The notes beneath the pieces are model-generated. The model saw nothing but the letters and a program-made list of their open reading frames with translations. It was not told the DNA's origin and made no database searches. A stretch of DNA of 9,557 bases from Alphaproteobacteria bacterium (GTDB taxonomy: Bacteria; Pseudomonadota; Alphaproteobacteria; Sphingomonadales; Sphingomonadaceae): assembly GCA_018828205.1 (NCBI GenBank), contig JAHJWA010000231.1:1-9557 (forward strand), in the 5' to 3' direction. Position 1 is the first letter of the stretch; every line of letters starts with the position of its first letter. Below, one piece after another: positions 1 to 6,664 of the stretch. The translations under genes and the position numbers were made by a program.

Positions 1-354
1 GCCGCGATTGCGCGCAGCGGCAGCCAGCGCGTGAAGCGCCACGGTCGTGTCCTCGACCAGGATATGCGGATAGGGCACCGGGCGGTCGACCAGCGCGGCT
101 CCGGCCCCCTTGGCGAAAGCGGCGTCGAGGAAGCGGTGGCCGTCCATCGCTTCGCCCTTGAGCGCGACGAAGAGATCGCCGTCGCGGACCTCGCGCGAAT
201 CGGTCTCGACACCCGAAACCTGAAAAGCGCCGCTCGCCACGCCGCCGGTCGCCTCGGCGATCGCGGCCGCGTCCCACAGCGCCAGCGGAAGCTGGTCGGA
301 GGGAAAAATCGGCCAAGCCTTCATGGCCGGATGGCGGATCAGCGCTGCGCTCAT
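1..354 (-). CDS. murF: UDP-N-acetylmuramoyl-tripeptide--D-alanyl-D-alanine ligase (MurF), N-terminal part
   Basis: MurF adds D-Ala-D-Ala to UDP-MurNAc-tripeptide in the cytoplasm, completing the pentapeptide precursor of peptidoglycan. Only the first 118 codons are present; the frame is open to the left edge, so the central ATPase and C-terminal domains lie outside. The visible part matches the Mur ligase N-terminal substrate-binding domain: a leucine- and alanine-rich opening around residues 21-38, then V-E-T-D-S-R near 49-54, G-D-L-F-V-A-L-K-G near 59-67 and D-G-H-R-F-L near 71-76. The ATG at 354-352 overlaps the murE TGA as ATGA, and a weak GGGA lies 9 bases upstream. An internal ATG at codon 11 is an alternative start. 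Its place directly after murE is the standard dcw order. The identity is secure from domain and context, although the catalytic part is not visible. Confidence 0.93.
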   Translation of the reverse strand, partial: MSAALIRHPAMKAWPIFPSDQLPLALWDAAAIAEATGGVASGAFQVSGVETDSREVRDGDLFVALKGEAMDGHRFLDAAFAKGAGAALVDRPVPYPHILVEDTTVALHALAAAARNRG

Positions 355-1856
355 GTGTCGTTGTCCCAATTGCCGTCATTCGCCGCCGCCGCGCATTCGC
401 GGGCCACTTCGACATCGTCGAATGGCAGCACTCTCTCGTTTTCGCCCGATCCCACGATCTGGCCGCGTTCGTGTCCCTTGCCCGCGATCAGGACGATGTC
501 GTCGCGCCCCGCCATGGCCAGTGCTTCGGCGATGGCGGCGCGGCGTCCGGCGACCTCGTGCGCGTTGGCGCCGGTTCCCGCCATGACCTGACGGCGGATT
601 TCCCCGGCTTCCTCGCCGCGGGGATTGTCGTCGGTGACGATCACCACATCCGAAGCCCGCGATGCGACCTCACCCATCGGGGCGCGCTTGCCGTGGTCGC
701 GATCGCCGCCCGCGCCGAACACGGTGATCAGCCGGCCCTTCACATGCGGGCGCAGCGCCACGATCGCCGCCTCGATGGCGTCGGGCGTGTGCGCGTAGTC
801 GACATAGACCGGCGCACCGCACGGGGTGATAACCGCGCGTTCGAGCCGCCCGCGCACCGGCTGGAGCCGCGCGACCGCGTCCCAGACCTGGCCCGCGTCG
901 ATCCCGCTCGCCAGCGCCAGCCCTGCGGCCGTTAGCGCATTGGCGACCTGATAGGCGCCGATCAGCGGCAGCGTGATGCTGCGGGTGGTACCGCCGTGCT
1001 CGATGGTGAGCGACTGACCGAGCTGGCTGGCGCTGCGACCGGTGAGGCGAATATCCTCGCCCGCCTCGCCGATGGTGACAAGCGCGAGTCCGCGCCGCTG
1101 CGCGTGATCGATCGCGCGCGCGGACCATTCGCTGCCGCCGGTCCCGACCCAGACCACCGCGCGCGCCTTGTCGCTGGCGACTTCGTCGAACAGCCGCATC
1201 TTGGCGGCGAAATAGTCGTCCATGTCGGCGTGGTAGTCGAGATGGTCGCGGCTGAAATTGGTGAACGCCACCGCCTCGACCGGAATGCCCTCATTGCGGA
1301 ATTGCGAGAGTCCGTGGCTCGAGGCTTCGTAGGCGACATGGGTGACGCCCTCGCGAGCCAACCCGCTCATATTGCCCAGGAAGGTGACGATGTCGGGGGT
1401 GGTCAGACCAGTCGAGACGCTGTCGTCGGGCGTGGTGACGCCCAGCGTCCCGATGCTGGCGGCGCGCTCGCCCGCCATCCGCCAGATCTGGCGCGTCATC
1501 TCGACGGTGGAGGTCTTGCCGTTGGTCCCGGTGACCGCGACGATATGCGGCGGCACCGGGGTGAAGAAGCGCGCCGCCAGTTGCGCGAAGGCGCGGCGCG
1601 GCTGGGCGCTGGCGATATGATGCGCTCCGGATACTTGGGCCTCGGGCCGCGCGACCACCGCCACCGCGCCCGCCTTGACCGCATCGGCGATGAAGTCCTC
1701 GCCATTGACCCGCGCGCCCTCGAAGGCGCCGAAGACGGTGCCCGGCGCGACCTTGCGGTGGTCGATGGCGAAACCGGTGACGGTCGCATCATCGGCAGCC
1801 ATGGCGTCATGGCTGCACTCCAGCCCTGCGGCCCTGCAGAGTTTGCTCAGTTTCAC
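351..1856 (-). CDS. murE: UDP-N-acetylmuramoyl-L-alanyl-D-glutamate--2,6-diaminopimelate ligase (MurE)
   Basis: MurE is the cytoplasmic ATP-dependent ligase that adds the third stem-peptide residue to UDP-MurNAc-L-Ala-D-Glu. The 501-residue protein has the three Mur ligase domains. The P-loop T-G-T-N-G-K-T is at 109-115. K219, in A-A-K-M, is the probable carbamylated lysine. D-Y-A-H-T-P-D is at 353-359, G-A-G-G-D-R-D at 381-387 and A-G-K-G-H-E at 458-463. D-N-P-R at 410-413 is the known signature for meso-diaminopimelate rather than lysine, as expected in a Gram-negative. The N-terminal uridine-binding motif reads I-D-H-R (31-34), where many homologues have D-S-R. The start is GTG at 1856-1854, overlapping the ftsI stop as GTGA; no strong Shine-Dalgarno is visible, which fits translational coupling. 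The stop overlaps the murF start. Confidence 0.97.
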   Translation of the reverse strand: MKLSKLCRAAGLECSHDAMAADDATVTGFAIDHRKVAPGTVFGAFEGARVNGEDFIADAVKAGAVAVVARPEAQVSGAHHIASAQPRRAFAQLAARFFTPVPPHIVAVTGTNGKTSTVEMTRQIWRMAGERAASIGTLGVTTPDDSVSTGLTTPDIVTFLGNMSGLAREGVTHVAYEASSHGLSQFRNEGIPVEAVAFTNFSRDHLDYHADMDDYFAAKMRLFDEVASDKARAVVWVGTGGSEWSARAIDHAQRRGLALVTIGEAGEDIRLTGRSASQLGQSLTIEHGGTTRSITLPLIGAYQVANALTAAGLALASGIDAGQVWDAVARLQPVRGRLERAVITPCGAPVYVDYAHTPDAIEAAIVALRPHVKGRLITVFGAGGDRDHGKRAPMGEVASRASDVVIVTDDNPRGEEAGEIRRQVMAGTGANAHEVAGRRAAIAEALAMAGRDDIVLIAGKGHERGQIVGSGENERVLPFDDVEVARECAAAANDGNWDNDT

Positions 1857-3586
1857 CGGTCCGAAGCCGGGATCAGCGGGCGGAGGTCGGAAATATCGAC
1901 ATCGCGGGTTTCATCGGGAAGCACGCCCAGCATCGGCCCGATGCGAGGCACCAGCCGACCCACGATCGGCGCGGCGTTCCACGCGGCGGTGCGCTGGAAG
2001 CTGCTGGCCACCGTGCCGCGCGGTTCGTCGAGCATGGTGACGACCACGAAACGCGGCTTGTCCATCGGGAAGGCGGCGGCGAAGGTCGAGATCAGCGAGG
2101 TGCGCTGATAGCCGCCGGCGCCGGGCTTCTCGGCCGAGCCGGTCTTGCCGCCGACGCGGAATCCGGGGGCATCGGCGTTGCGACCGGTGCCGAAGATCGA
2201 GATCATCCGCATCAGCTGGCGCATCCGCGCGCTGGTGCTCGCCTTGAACACCCGGCGGCCCTGCGGCACATCGCCCGCCCCCAGCTTGTGCAGCGTGGTC
2301 GGGCGCATGATCCCGCCATTGACCATCGCCGCATAGGCCGAGGCGAGGTGCAGCGGCGTCACCGCGATACCATGGCCGAAGCCGACGTTCATGTTGCGCA
2401 GACGCGGCCAATTGTCGCCCGGCCAGATCGGAAAGCCCTTGGCGGGAAGTTCGATATGCGGGCGCGCGTTCATCCCCAGATCGATCATGGCCTGACGCAT
2501 CCGCGCGGGCCCGAGTTCGTCGGCGATCCGCGCGGTTACCGTGTTCGAGGAGTGGATCAGCGTCTCGGGCACGTTGAGCGTCGATCCAAGGAAATGGCTG
2601 TCCGTGATCGTGTAGCGGCCCATCTTGACGGGCGAGGCATCCCACCGCGCCGCGAAATCGCGCACCACGCCCGCGTCGATGGCGGCGGCCACGGTCAGCG
2701 GCTTGAAGGTCGAGCCCAGCTCGTAGACCTGGTTGGTGACGCGATTGAACATGCGTTCTTGACCGACGGCATCGATCTTGTTGGGATCGAATTCGGGCAG
2801 GCTGGCCAGCGCCATCACCTCGCCGGTGTCGACATCGAGCACGATACCGGCCGCGCCCTTGGCATCGACCAGCTTCATGCCGCGGCGCAATTCGTCCTCG
2901 AGCGCGCCCTGGACGCGCATGTCGATGCTCAGCGCCATCGGCGCGCCGCGACGCGAAGGATCGAGCAACCGCTCGTCGAGCACCTGCTCCATTCCCACGC
3001 GGCCATGGCCGTCGGCGGCGACATAGCCCAGGATATGCGCCGCCATCGAGCCTTGCGGATAATGGCGATCGGTTTCCTGCGGCATTTCGAGCGCCAGCTC
3101 GCCCAGTTCCTGCACGCGGTTGGCTTCCTCGGGCAGGACGCGCCGGCGCAGATAGCCCTGCTGCCCCGAAGCCAGTTGGCGGGTCACGCGTTCGACGTTG
3201 AGTTCGGGAAAGATCGCCTTGAGATCCTGCGCGACCTCGCTCGGCGGGCGCACGAGCGGCGAACCGTCCTCGCCCAGCGCATCGGGGTTGAACCACAGCG
3301 CATAGGCGGGGAAGGCGCGCGCCAGCGGCACGCCGTTGCGATCGACGATCTCGCCGCGATCGGGCAGCAGCGCGTCCTCGAGCGAGGTTGCCGCCACCGC
3401 GCGGTCGGACATGCCGAGAAAACCGATCCGCATCAGCGCGAGCAGCGCGACGAAGGCGAAGGCCAGGACGATCCACAGCACCCGCAGCTTGGCCACCGCC
3501 AGCGAATTCTGACGAATGGAGACCAGCTGGATACGGGCAGACGGGACGGCGGTACCGATCGGCGCGAAACCCGTCATTGCGTTCAT
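1853..3586 (-). CDS. ftsI: Peptidoglycan D,D-transpeptidase FtsI (class B penicillin-binding protein 3)
   Basis: FtsI is the septal transpeptidase that crosslinks new peptidoglycan at the division site, working with FtsW and the FtsQLB complex in the inner membrane and periplasm. The 577-residue protein has a short cytoplasmic N-terminus, one membrane segment at about 35-57, a PBP dimerisation domain starting with R-G-E-I-V-D-R-N-G near 77-85, and a C-terminal transpeptidase domain. All three active-site motifs are intact: S292-T-F-K295 with catalytic Ser292, S346-S-N348 and K481-T-G483. There is no PASTA tail. I chose the ATG at 3586-3584 because it overlaps the ftsL TGA (ATGA) and puts a normal length of cytoplasm before the membrane helix. 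The same frame stays open upstream to 4330, but that part reads through ftsL and rsmH and is not protein-like. A second ATG at codon 4 is possible. Confidence 0.97.
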   Translation of the reverse strand: MNAMTGFAPIGTAVPSARIQLVSIRQNSLAVAKLRVLWIVLAFAFVALLALMRIGFLGMSDRAVAATSLEDALLPDRGEIVDRNGVPLARAFPAYALWFNPDALGEDGSPLVRPPSEVAQDLKAIFPELNVERVTRQLASGQQGYLRRRVLPEEANRVQELGELALEMPQETDRHYPQGSMAAHILGYVAADGHGRVGMEQVLDERLLDPSRRGAPMALSIDMRVQGALEDELRRGMKLVDAKGAAGIVLDVDTGEVMALASLPEFDPNKIDAVGQERMFNRVTNQVYELGSTFKPLTVAAAIDAGVVRDFAARWDASPVKMGRYTITDSHFLGSTLNVPETLIHSSNTVTARIADELGPARMRQAMIDLGMNARPHIELPAKGFPIWPGDNWPRLRNMNVGFGHGIAVTPLHLASAYAAMVNGGIMRPTTLHKLGAGDVPQGRRVFKASTSARMRQLMRMISIFGTGRNADAPGFRVGGKTGSAEKPGAGGYQRTSLISTFAAAFPMDKPRFVVVTMLDEPRGTVASSFQRTAAWNAAPIVGRLVPRIGPMLGVLPDETRDVDISDLRPLIPASDR

Positions 3587-4146
3587 TGGCCGGCGTCCGA
3601 CAGGCCGGAGGACACGGTGGAGGAGCGCGCGAGCCGCTGCGCGAGGCTCGTACCCTTGGCGGACAGGTCCGCCGCAAGCGCGGTTTCGCTCGCACCGGAG
3701 CCCGCGTCGTCCGAGCCGCTGTCGAGTTCGGCCGCGGCGACGGGCGAGACCCATTCGGCAAACAGGCCTTCCTCTTCCACTACCGGCTCGCTGCGCGCGA
3801 CGCGGATCGGGTCGGGGGCGTTCAGCCCGCGCGGCAGGCCGAGCGAGGCCAGCTGGCGTTCGCTTTCGAGGAAATGGCGCGCACTGGGCGCGACATAGCC
3901 GAACTCGACCGCGTTCCAGGCGGCGAGTTGGCGCTGGCTCGAGCGGGTCTGGAACTCGGTTTCGAGCATCAGCGCCTCGCGCTCCATCGCGATGATCTGG
4001 CGTTCGGTGAGCCGCACCTCGCTCTTCACCGCGTTGACCTTGAAGGTCAGCGCCAGGAAAATCGCGACGCACAGCCCGAGCACCAGCGCCCAGCCGATCT
4101 GGCGGATGCGGCTGCCGGGGCGGACCTGGGTGGGGCGGCTGGCCAT
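3583..4146 (-). CDS. ftsL: Cell division protein FtsL-like, with long C-terminal tail
   Basis: This is a bitopic inner-membrane protein in the exact dcw position of ftsL. FtsL forms a coiled coil with FtsB that helps recruit and activate FtsW and FtsI. The 187 residues comprise a short basic N-terminus, one hydrophobic helix at about 17-36, then a periplasmic helical segment at about 37-75 rich in E, R, Q and L that looks coiled-coil forming. Residues from about 104 on are rich in A, S, E and D, including a D-S-G-S-D-D-A-G-S-G stretch at 142-151. The whole is longer than E. coli FtsL (about 121 residues). The ATG at 4146-4144 shares one base with the rsmH stop (TGATG) and has AGGGAGG at 4154-4160, spaced 7 bases. 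The open frame reaching back to 4377 lies inside rsmH and was rejected as an extension. Identity rests on context plus topology; FtsL sequences diverge widely. Confidence 0.85.
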   Translation of the reverse strand: MASRPTQVRPGSRIRQIGWALVLGLCVAIFLALTFKVNAVKSEVRLTERQIIAMEREALMLETEFQTRSSQRQLAAWNAVEFGYVAPSARHFLESERQLASLGLPRGLNAPDPIRVARSEPVVEEEGLFAEWVSPVAAAELDSGSDDAGSGASETALAADLSAKGTSLAQRLARSSTVSSGLSDAGQ

Positions 4147-5078
4147 CAGGCGGCCTCCCTCGCCGGGGTCGCGGTGCGGATGGCACTGCGCAGCACCGAG
4201 GAACGCGAACGCGGATTGCGCGCGATCTCGGCCTCGCTGGGGCGGATCGCCTTGCTGACGCGGGTGAAAACCGGCTCGGGCGCATCGAGCTGCGGCAGGT
4301 GACGCGAACCGGCCTCGGCCTGCGAGGCATCGCGCAGGAAGCGTTTGACGATGCGGTCCTCGAGACTGTGGAAACATACCACCGCCAGCCGGCCCCCTTC
4401 GGACAGGAGCTGTTCGGCCGCGGTCAGGCCCTCGGCGAGTTCGTCGAGTTCGCCATTCACATGGATGCGGATCGCCTGGAAGCTGCGGGTGGCGGGATCC
4501 TTGGGCGCACCGGGGCGATGCCCCAGCGCCTTGCGGACAACGCGGGCGAGCTCGCCGGTGGTCTCGAGCGGGCGTGCGGCGACGATCGCGCGGGCGACGC
4601 GGCGCGACTGGCGCTCCTCGCCATAGTGATAGAGCACATCGGCGATCGCGGCCTCGTCGGCGGTGTTGACGAAATCGGCGGCGCTGTCGCCAGCCTGGCT
4701 CATCCGCATGTCGAGCGGGCCGTCGGTGGAAAAGGCGAAGCCGCGCCCGGCCTGGTCGAGCTGCATCGAGGAGACGCCGATATCCATCACCACGCCATCG
4801 ACGCGGGCGACGCCTGCGCTAGCCAGCGTGTCGACCATCTCGGAAAAGCGCCGCGGGTGGAGCGTCAGCCGTCCCGCGAATTCCGCTTCCATCGCCGCGC
4901 CCGCAGCGATCGCGTCGGGATCGCGGTCGAAGGCGTGGACCTGCGCGCCGCGATCGAGGATCGCGCGCGTATAGCCGCCGGCGCCGAAGGTGGCGTCGAC
5001 GATGACATCGCCCTCGCCCGGATTCAGCGCCTCGAGCACTTCATCGAGCAGAACGGGGATATGCGGTGCGGCGCTCAC
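4146..5078 (-). CDS. rsmH: 16S rRNA (cytosine1402-N4)-methyltransferase RsmH (MraW)
   Basis: RsmH uses S-adenosylmethionine to methylate N4 of C1402 in the 16S rRNA decoding centre. The 310-residue product matches the family length (313 in E. coli). Visible motifs are H-I-P-V-L-L-D-E-V at 6-14, the SAM-binding D-A-T-F-G-A-G-G-Y-T at 28-37, F-D-R-D-P at 50-54, D-I-G-V-S-S at 99-104, F-H-S-L-E-D-R-I-V-K at 236-245 and the C-terminal N-P-R-S-R-S-S-V-L-R at 288-297. I chose GTG at 5078-5076 because it overlaps the mraZ TGA as GTGA, has AAGGGG at 5087-5092 with an 8-base spacer, and begins just before the conserved H-I-P-V motif. A frame extending to 5144 would add 22 residues lying inside mraZ and was rejected. 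It is second in the dcw operon, upstream of ftsL. Confidence 0.97.
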   Translation of the reverse strand: MSAAPHIPVLLDEVLEALNPGEGDVIVDATFGAGGYTRAILDRGAQVHAFDRDPDAIAAGAAMEAEFAGRLTLHPRRFSEMVDTLASAGVARVDGVVMDIGVSSMQLDQAGRGFAFSTDGPLDMRMSQAGDSAADFVNTADEAAIADVLYHYGEERQSRRVARAIVAARPLETTGELARVVRKALGHRPGAPKDPATRSFQAIRIHVNGELDELAEGLTAAEQLLSEGGRLAVVCFHSLEDRIVKRFLRDASQAEAGSRHLPQLDAPEPVFTRVSKAIRPSEAEIARNPRSRSSVLRSAIRTATPAREAA

Positions 5079-5566
5079 TTGGCGCGCCCCTTCGCCTGGG
5101 CTTCGTCGACCAGCGCCTTGCAGGCGGCCTTGGCGGCAGCCCAAGCGTCATCCATCCGCAGCAGCTCATCGGGGTTCCACAGCGTGAAAAAGCGTCCGCC
5201 GCCCTGAAAGAACAGACCCTCGCCGACATTGGCGAGATCGCGGAGATATTCCGGCATCACGAAGCGGCCGCTGTCGTCGAAGGGCAGCTCGACGAAGCCG
5301 TTAAGCTGGCTCGAACGCACTTCGCGGTCGAAATCGCGGTTGAGCTTGAGCGCCATCTCTTCCTCGCGGTCGAGCTGCTGTTCGAGCTCGAGCTTGCGCG
5401 AGAGGCCGAAGCCGACGAGGCAGTTCCAGCGATCGTGCTTGGCGAGACAGAGGACGCGGGCCTCGCTGCTTTCCTTGACGGCTTTGCGGAACAGCGGCGG
5501 CAGGACGTAGCGACCCTTGTCGCCAGCCGGCGTAAACGCCTGTCCGCTGTAACCCCCGAAAAGCAC
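5075..5566 (-). CDS. mraZ: Transcriptional regulator MraZ
   Basis: MraZ is a SpoVT/AbrB-fold DNA-binding protein that heads dcw clusters; in E. coli it represses its own operon through direct repeats upstream. The 163-residue product carries the two tandem family repeats: D-K-G-R-Y-V-L-P at 16-23, and F-D-D-S-G-R-F-V-M-P at 96-105 followed by E-Y-L-R-D. The C-terminus (about 135-163) is Ala- and Lys-rich. Length is slightly above the E. coli protein (152). The start is GTG at 5566-5564, giving the opening M-L-F-G-G-Y-S-G; upstream GGGGACGG is only a modest ribosome-binding match. Its stop overlaps the rsmH GTG. The repeat array at 5716-5760 upstream is a plausible target for this protein, which is inference from the family. 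Confidence 0.96.
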   Translation of the reverse strand: MLFGGYSGQAFTPAGDKGRYVLPPLFRKAVKESSEARVLCLAKHDRWNCLVGFGLSRKLELEQQLDREEEMALKLNRDFDREVRSSQLNGFVELPFDDSGRFVMPEYLRDLANVGEGLFFQGGGRFFTLWNPDELLRMDDAWAAAKAACKALVDEAQAKGRAK

Positions 5567-5699
5567 TTCTGTCCGTCCCCAATTGGCCTGCTAGCGCGAG
5601 CGTCTCCTCCCCGGGCAGACCTTCCCCGCTCCGCCCCGCGCAATGGCGGGCGGCTCGCATCGCAGGCGCGATACGCAGCACGGCATGGTCTGTCCGATG

Positions 5700-5818
5700 G
5701 GTTTGCGGTTTACAGCGGGAGCGAGCGGGATGGAAGGGAAAATTACGGGATTATTGGGGATGAACCGGTAAACCCCTGTTTTATTGCAGCTTTGCCACAC
5801 CAGCGGGTGCCGCAAACC
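5700..5818. repeat. Nested inverted repeats flanking the GGGA array
   Basis: GGTTTGCGG at 5700-5708 is the exact reverse complement of CCGCAAACC at 5810-5818. Inside it, GGTTTAC at 5707-5713 is the exact reverse complement of GTAAACC at 5768-5774. The inner pair brackets the GGGA array closely. Such repeats could be sites for a dimeric regulator or could be coincidence in a GC-rich genome. The arms are too far apart (101 and 54 bases) for a simple RNA hairpin. Confidence 0.4.
5716..5760 (+). promoter_or_regulatory. Candidate MraZ operator: five GGGA units at about 10-bp period
   Basis: On the plus strand GGGA begins at 5717, 5727, 5736, 5747 and 5757, giving steps of 10, 9, 11 and 10 bases, about one helical turn each. 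On the mraZ coding strand the units read TCCC. Characterised MraZ operators are short G-rich direct repeats (TGGGN in E. coli) with 5-base spacers, which is also a 10-bp period. A -10-like AATAAT (minus strand, 5755-5750) falls between two units, so binding here would suit autorepression. The array lies 150-194 bases upstream of the mraZ start, and its G-rich strand is opposite to the mraZ coding strand. The repeat is seen; its role is inferred. Confidence 0.55.
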
Positions 5819-5867
5819 TTAACAGGAAGTTGCGAAAAGTGTCTGATTTCCTTCGACTCGCGCGCTC

Positions 5868-5896
5868 GGGGCCGGCGCAGCGATGGCTGCGTCCCC
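5868..5896 (-). terminator. Hairpin downstream of the lipoprotein gene, possible terminator
   Basis: CGCAGC at 5876-5881 pairs with GCTGCG at 5886-5891 across a 4-base loop, and GGGG at 5868-5871 can pair with CCCC at 5893-5896 outside a small asymmetric bulge. It starts about 30 bases after the lipoprotein stop codon on the minus strand. No U-run follows in that direction, so it is not a textbook intrinsic terminator. It could act as a Rho-linked or RNA-stabilising 3' structure. Confidence 0.35.
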
Positions 5897-5925
5897 GATA
5901 TTCCCCGGATTGTACGATTGCCGCC

Positions 5926-6663
5926 TCAGCGAGCGAGCGATTGCTCCACCAGCGCGTCGAGCGCTGCGCGGCGCTGCGACAGATCGGGATCCTCTTCTCC
6001 GTCGAGCAGCGCGGCATCGGCGATTATGGTCACCCGCCCCTCCCCGACCCGGCAGCGCGCCGCGATCGCGGTTTCGGAGATGGTGCATTCGCTCGCCGCC
6101 TCACTGGCGATCGGCACGAAGGCCCCCGCCAGATCGACGGGCAGCTCAAGGCCGATCGCCTTCTCGATCCGCTCGCCCTGCGGCTGCGCGGTGTCGAAGG
6201 TCAGTTCCAGCCCCCAGCGCGTCAGGATGGGCGAGAGCAGCACGACATCCTGCGGACGGCGCCGATCGCCGATCGCGAATTGCGAATGGCTGGTCAGCAT
6301 CGGATCGGCGAACAGCAGCAGCTGGCCGCCGGCGCGCACCCAGTCGTCGAGCGCGACGTTCTCCGAAGGCGAGAGCGCGCGCGGCTGCGCCAGCAGCAGA
6401 TGATCGAGCGGGGCCAGCGCCTCGGCACTGAGCACATCGAGCGGAACGAGATCGAATCGGGTTTCCAGCGCCTGCCGCACCCAGCCCGGGCCGCCATCCT
6501 CCTTCAACAGGGATGCGAAATCGGCGCTTTCCTGCCAGTAGATCGGCAAGGTGCTCGACAGGCCGAGTGAGGTCCTGGGCGCTTCGGCCTCGCCGCCGCC
6601 CGGATTGGTGGAAGCACCGCAGGCGCTGCAGGCCAGCAGCGCGCTTGCCAGCAACAGCCGCAT
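5926..6663 (-). CDS. Putative lipoprotein with GldG/ABC-auxiliary-like domain
   Basis: This 245-residue protein has a short lipoprotein signal: M-R, a hydrophobic stretch, then lipobox L-L-A-C with Cys12 as the probable lipidated residue. It should therefore be exported and membrane anchored; Ser at +2 would suggest outer-membrane sorting under the E. coli rule. The core at 86-123 reads L-L-L-A-Q-P-R-A-L-S-P followed by A-L-D-D-W-V-R-A-G-G and L-F-A-D-P. This strongly resembles the GldG-type domain of gliding-motility and ABC-transport auxiliary proteins. A second G-R-V-T-I-I-A-D-A strand at about 209-217 fits the same Rossmann-like fold. No ABC ATPase or permease is adjacent. The ATG at 6663 gives the signal peptide; the open frame back to 6849 adds Arg/Pro-rich residues antisense-like in composition and overlaps the upstream gene. 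No function can be assigned. Confidence 0.8.
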   Translation of the reverse strand: MRLLLASALLACSACGASTNPGGGEAEAPRTSLGLSSTLPIYWQESADFASLLKEDGGPGWVRQALETRFDLVPLDVLSAEALAPLDHLLLAQPRALSPSENVALDDWVRAGGQLLLFADPMLTSHSQFAIGDRRRPQDVVLLSPILTRWGLELTFDTAQPQGERIEKAIGLELPVDLAGAFVPIASEAASECTISETAIAARCRVGEGRVTIIADAALLDGEEDPDLSQRRAALDALVEQSLAR

Positions 6664-6664
6664 C

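Larger units (their letters stand above)
5567..5925 (-). other. Intergenic region upstream of mraZ (dcw leader and promoter region)
   Basis: This is the 359-base gap between the stop of the lipoprotein gene and the mraZ start; both genes are on the minus strand. It must carry the dcw promoter unless transcription reads through from the cysK operon. Contents that can be seen are a hairpin at 5868-5896 just after the lipoprotein gene, a 9-bp inverted repeat pair at 5700-5708 and 5810-5818, and a GGGA array at 5716-5760 that is AT-richer than its surroundings. Nearer the gene is a strong purine-rich GGGGAGGAG (minus strand, about 5603-5611) with no start codon at a usable distance. I see no convincing small gene here and no confidently paired -35/-10 boxes. 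Confidence 0.7.

Noticed and set aside
996..2108. Long plus-strand open frame opposite murE
   Set aside because: It is antisense to murE and ftsI, has Arg/Ala/His/Gly-rich composition typical of a complementary-strand shadow in GC-rich DNA, and shows no domain.
2288..3898. 536-codon plus-strand open frame opposite ftsI and ftsL
   Set aside because: It mirrors ftsI codons on the other strand; the composition is His/Arg/Gln-rich and no motif is seen, while ftsI has all active-site motifs.
3587..4330. N-terminal extension of ftsI giving an 825-residue protein
   Set aside because: The extension reads out of frame through ftsL and rsmH and is Arg/Pro/Ala-rich; the ATG at 3586 gives the normal FtsI length and overlaps the ftsL stop.
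5591..5815. 74-codon minus-strand open frame in the mraZ upstream gap
   Set aside because: No ribosome-binding site, no domain, and it overlaps the repeat array; it looks like a chance frame.
5819..5833. CtrA-like site TTAA-N7-TTGC
   Set aside because: Only one half matches TTAA; the second half has two of four bases, which is too weak to call.
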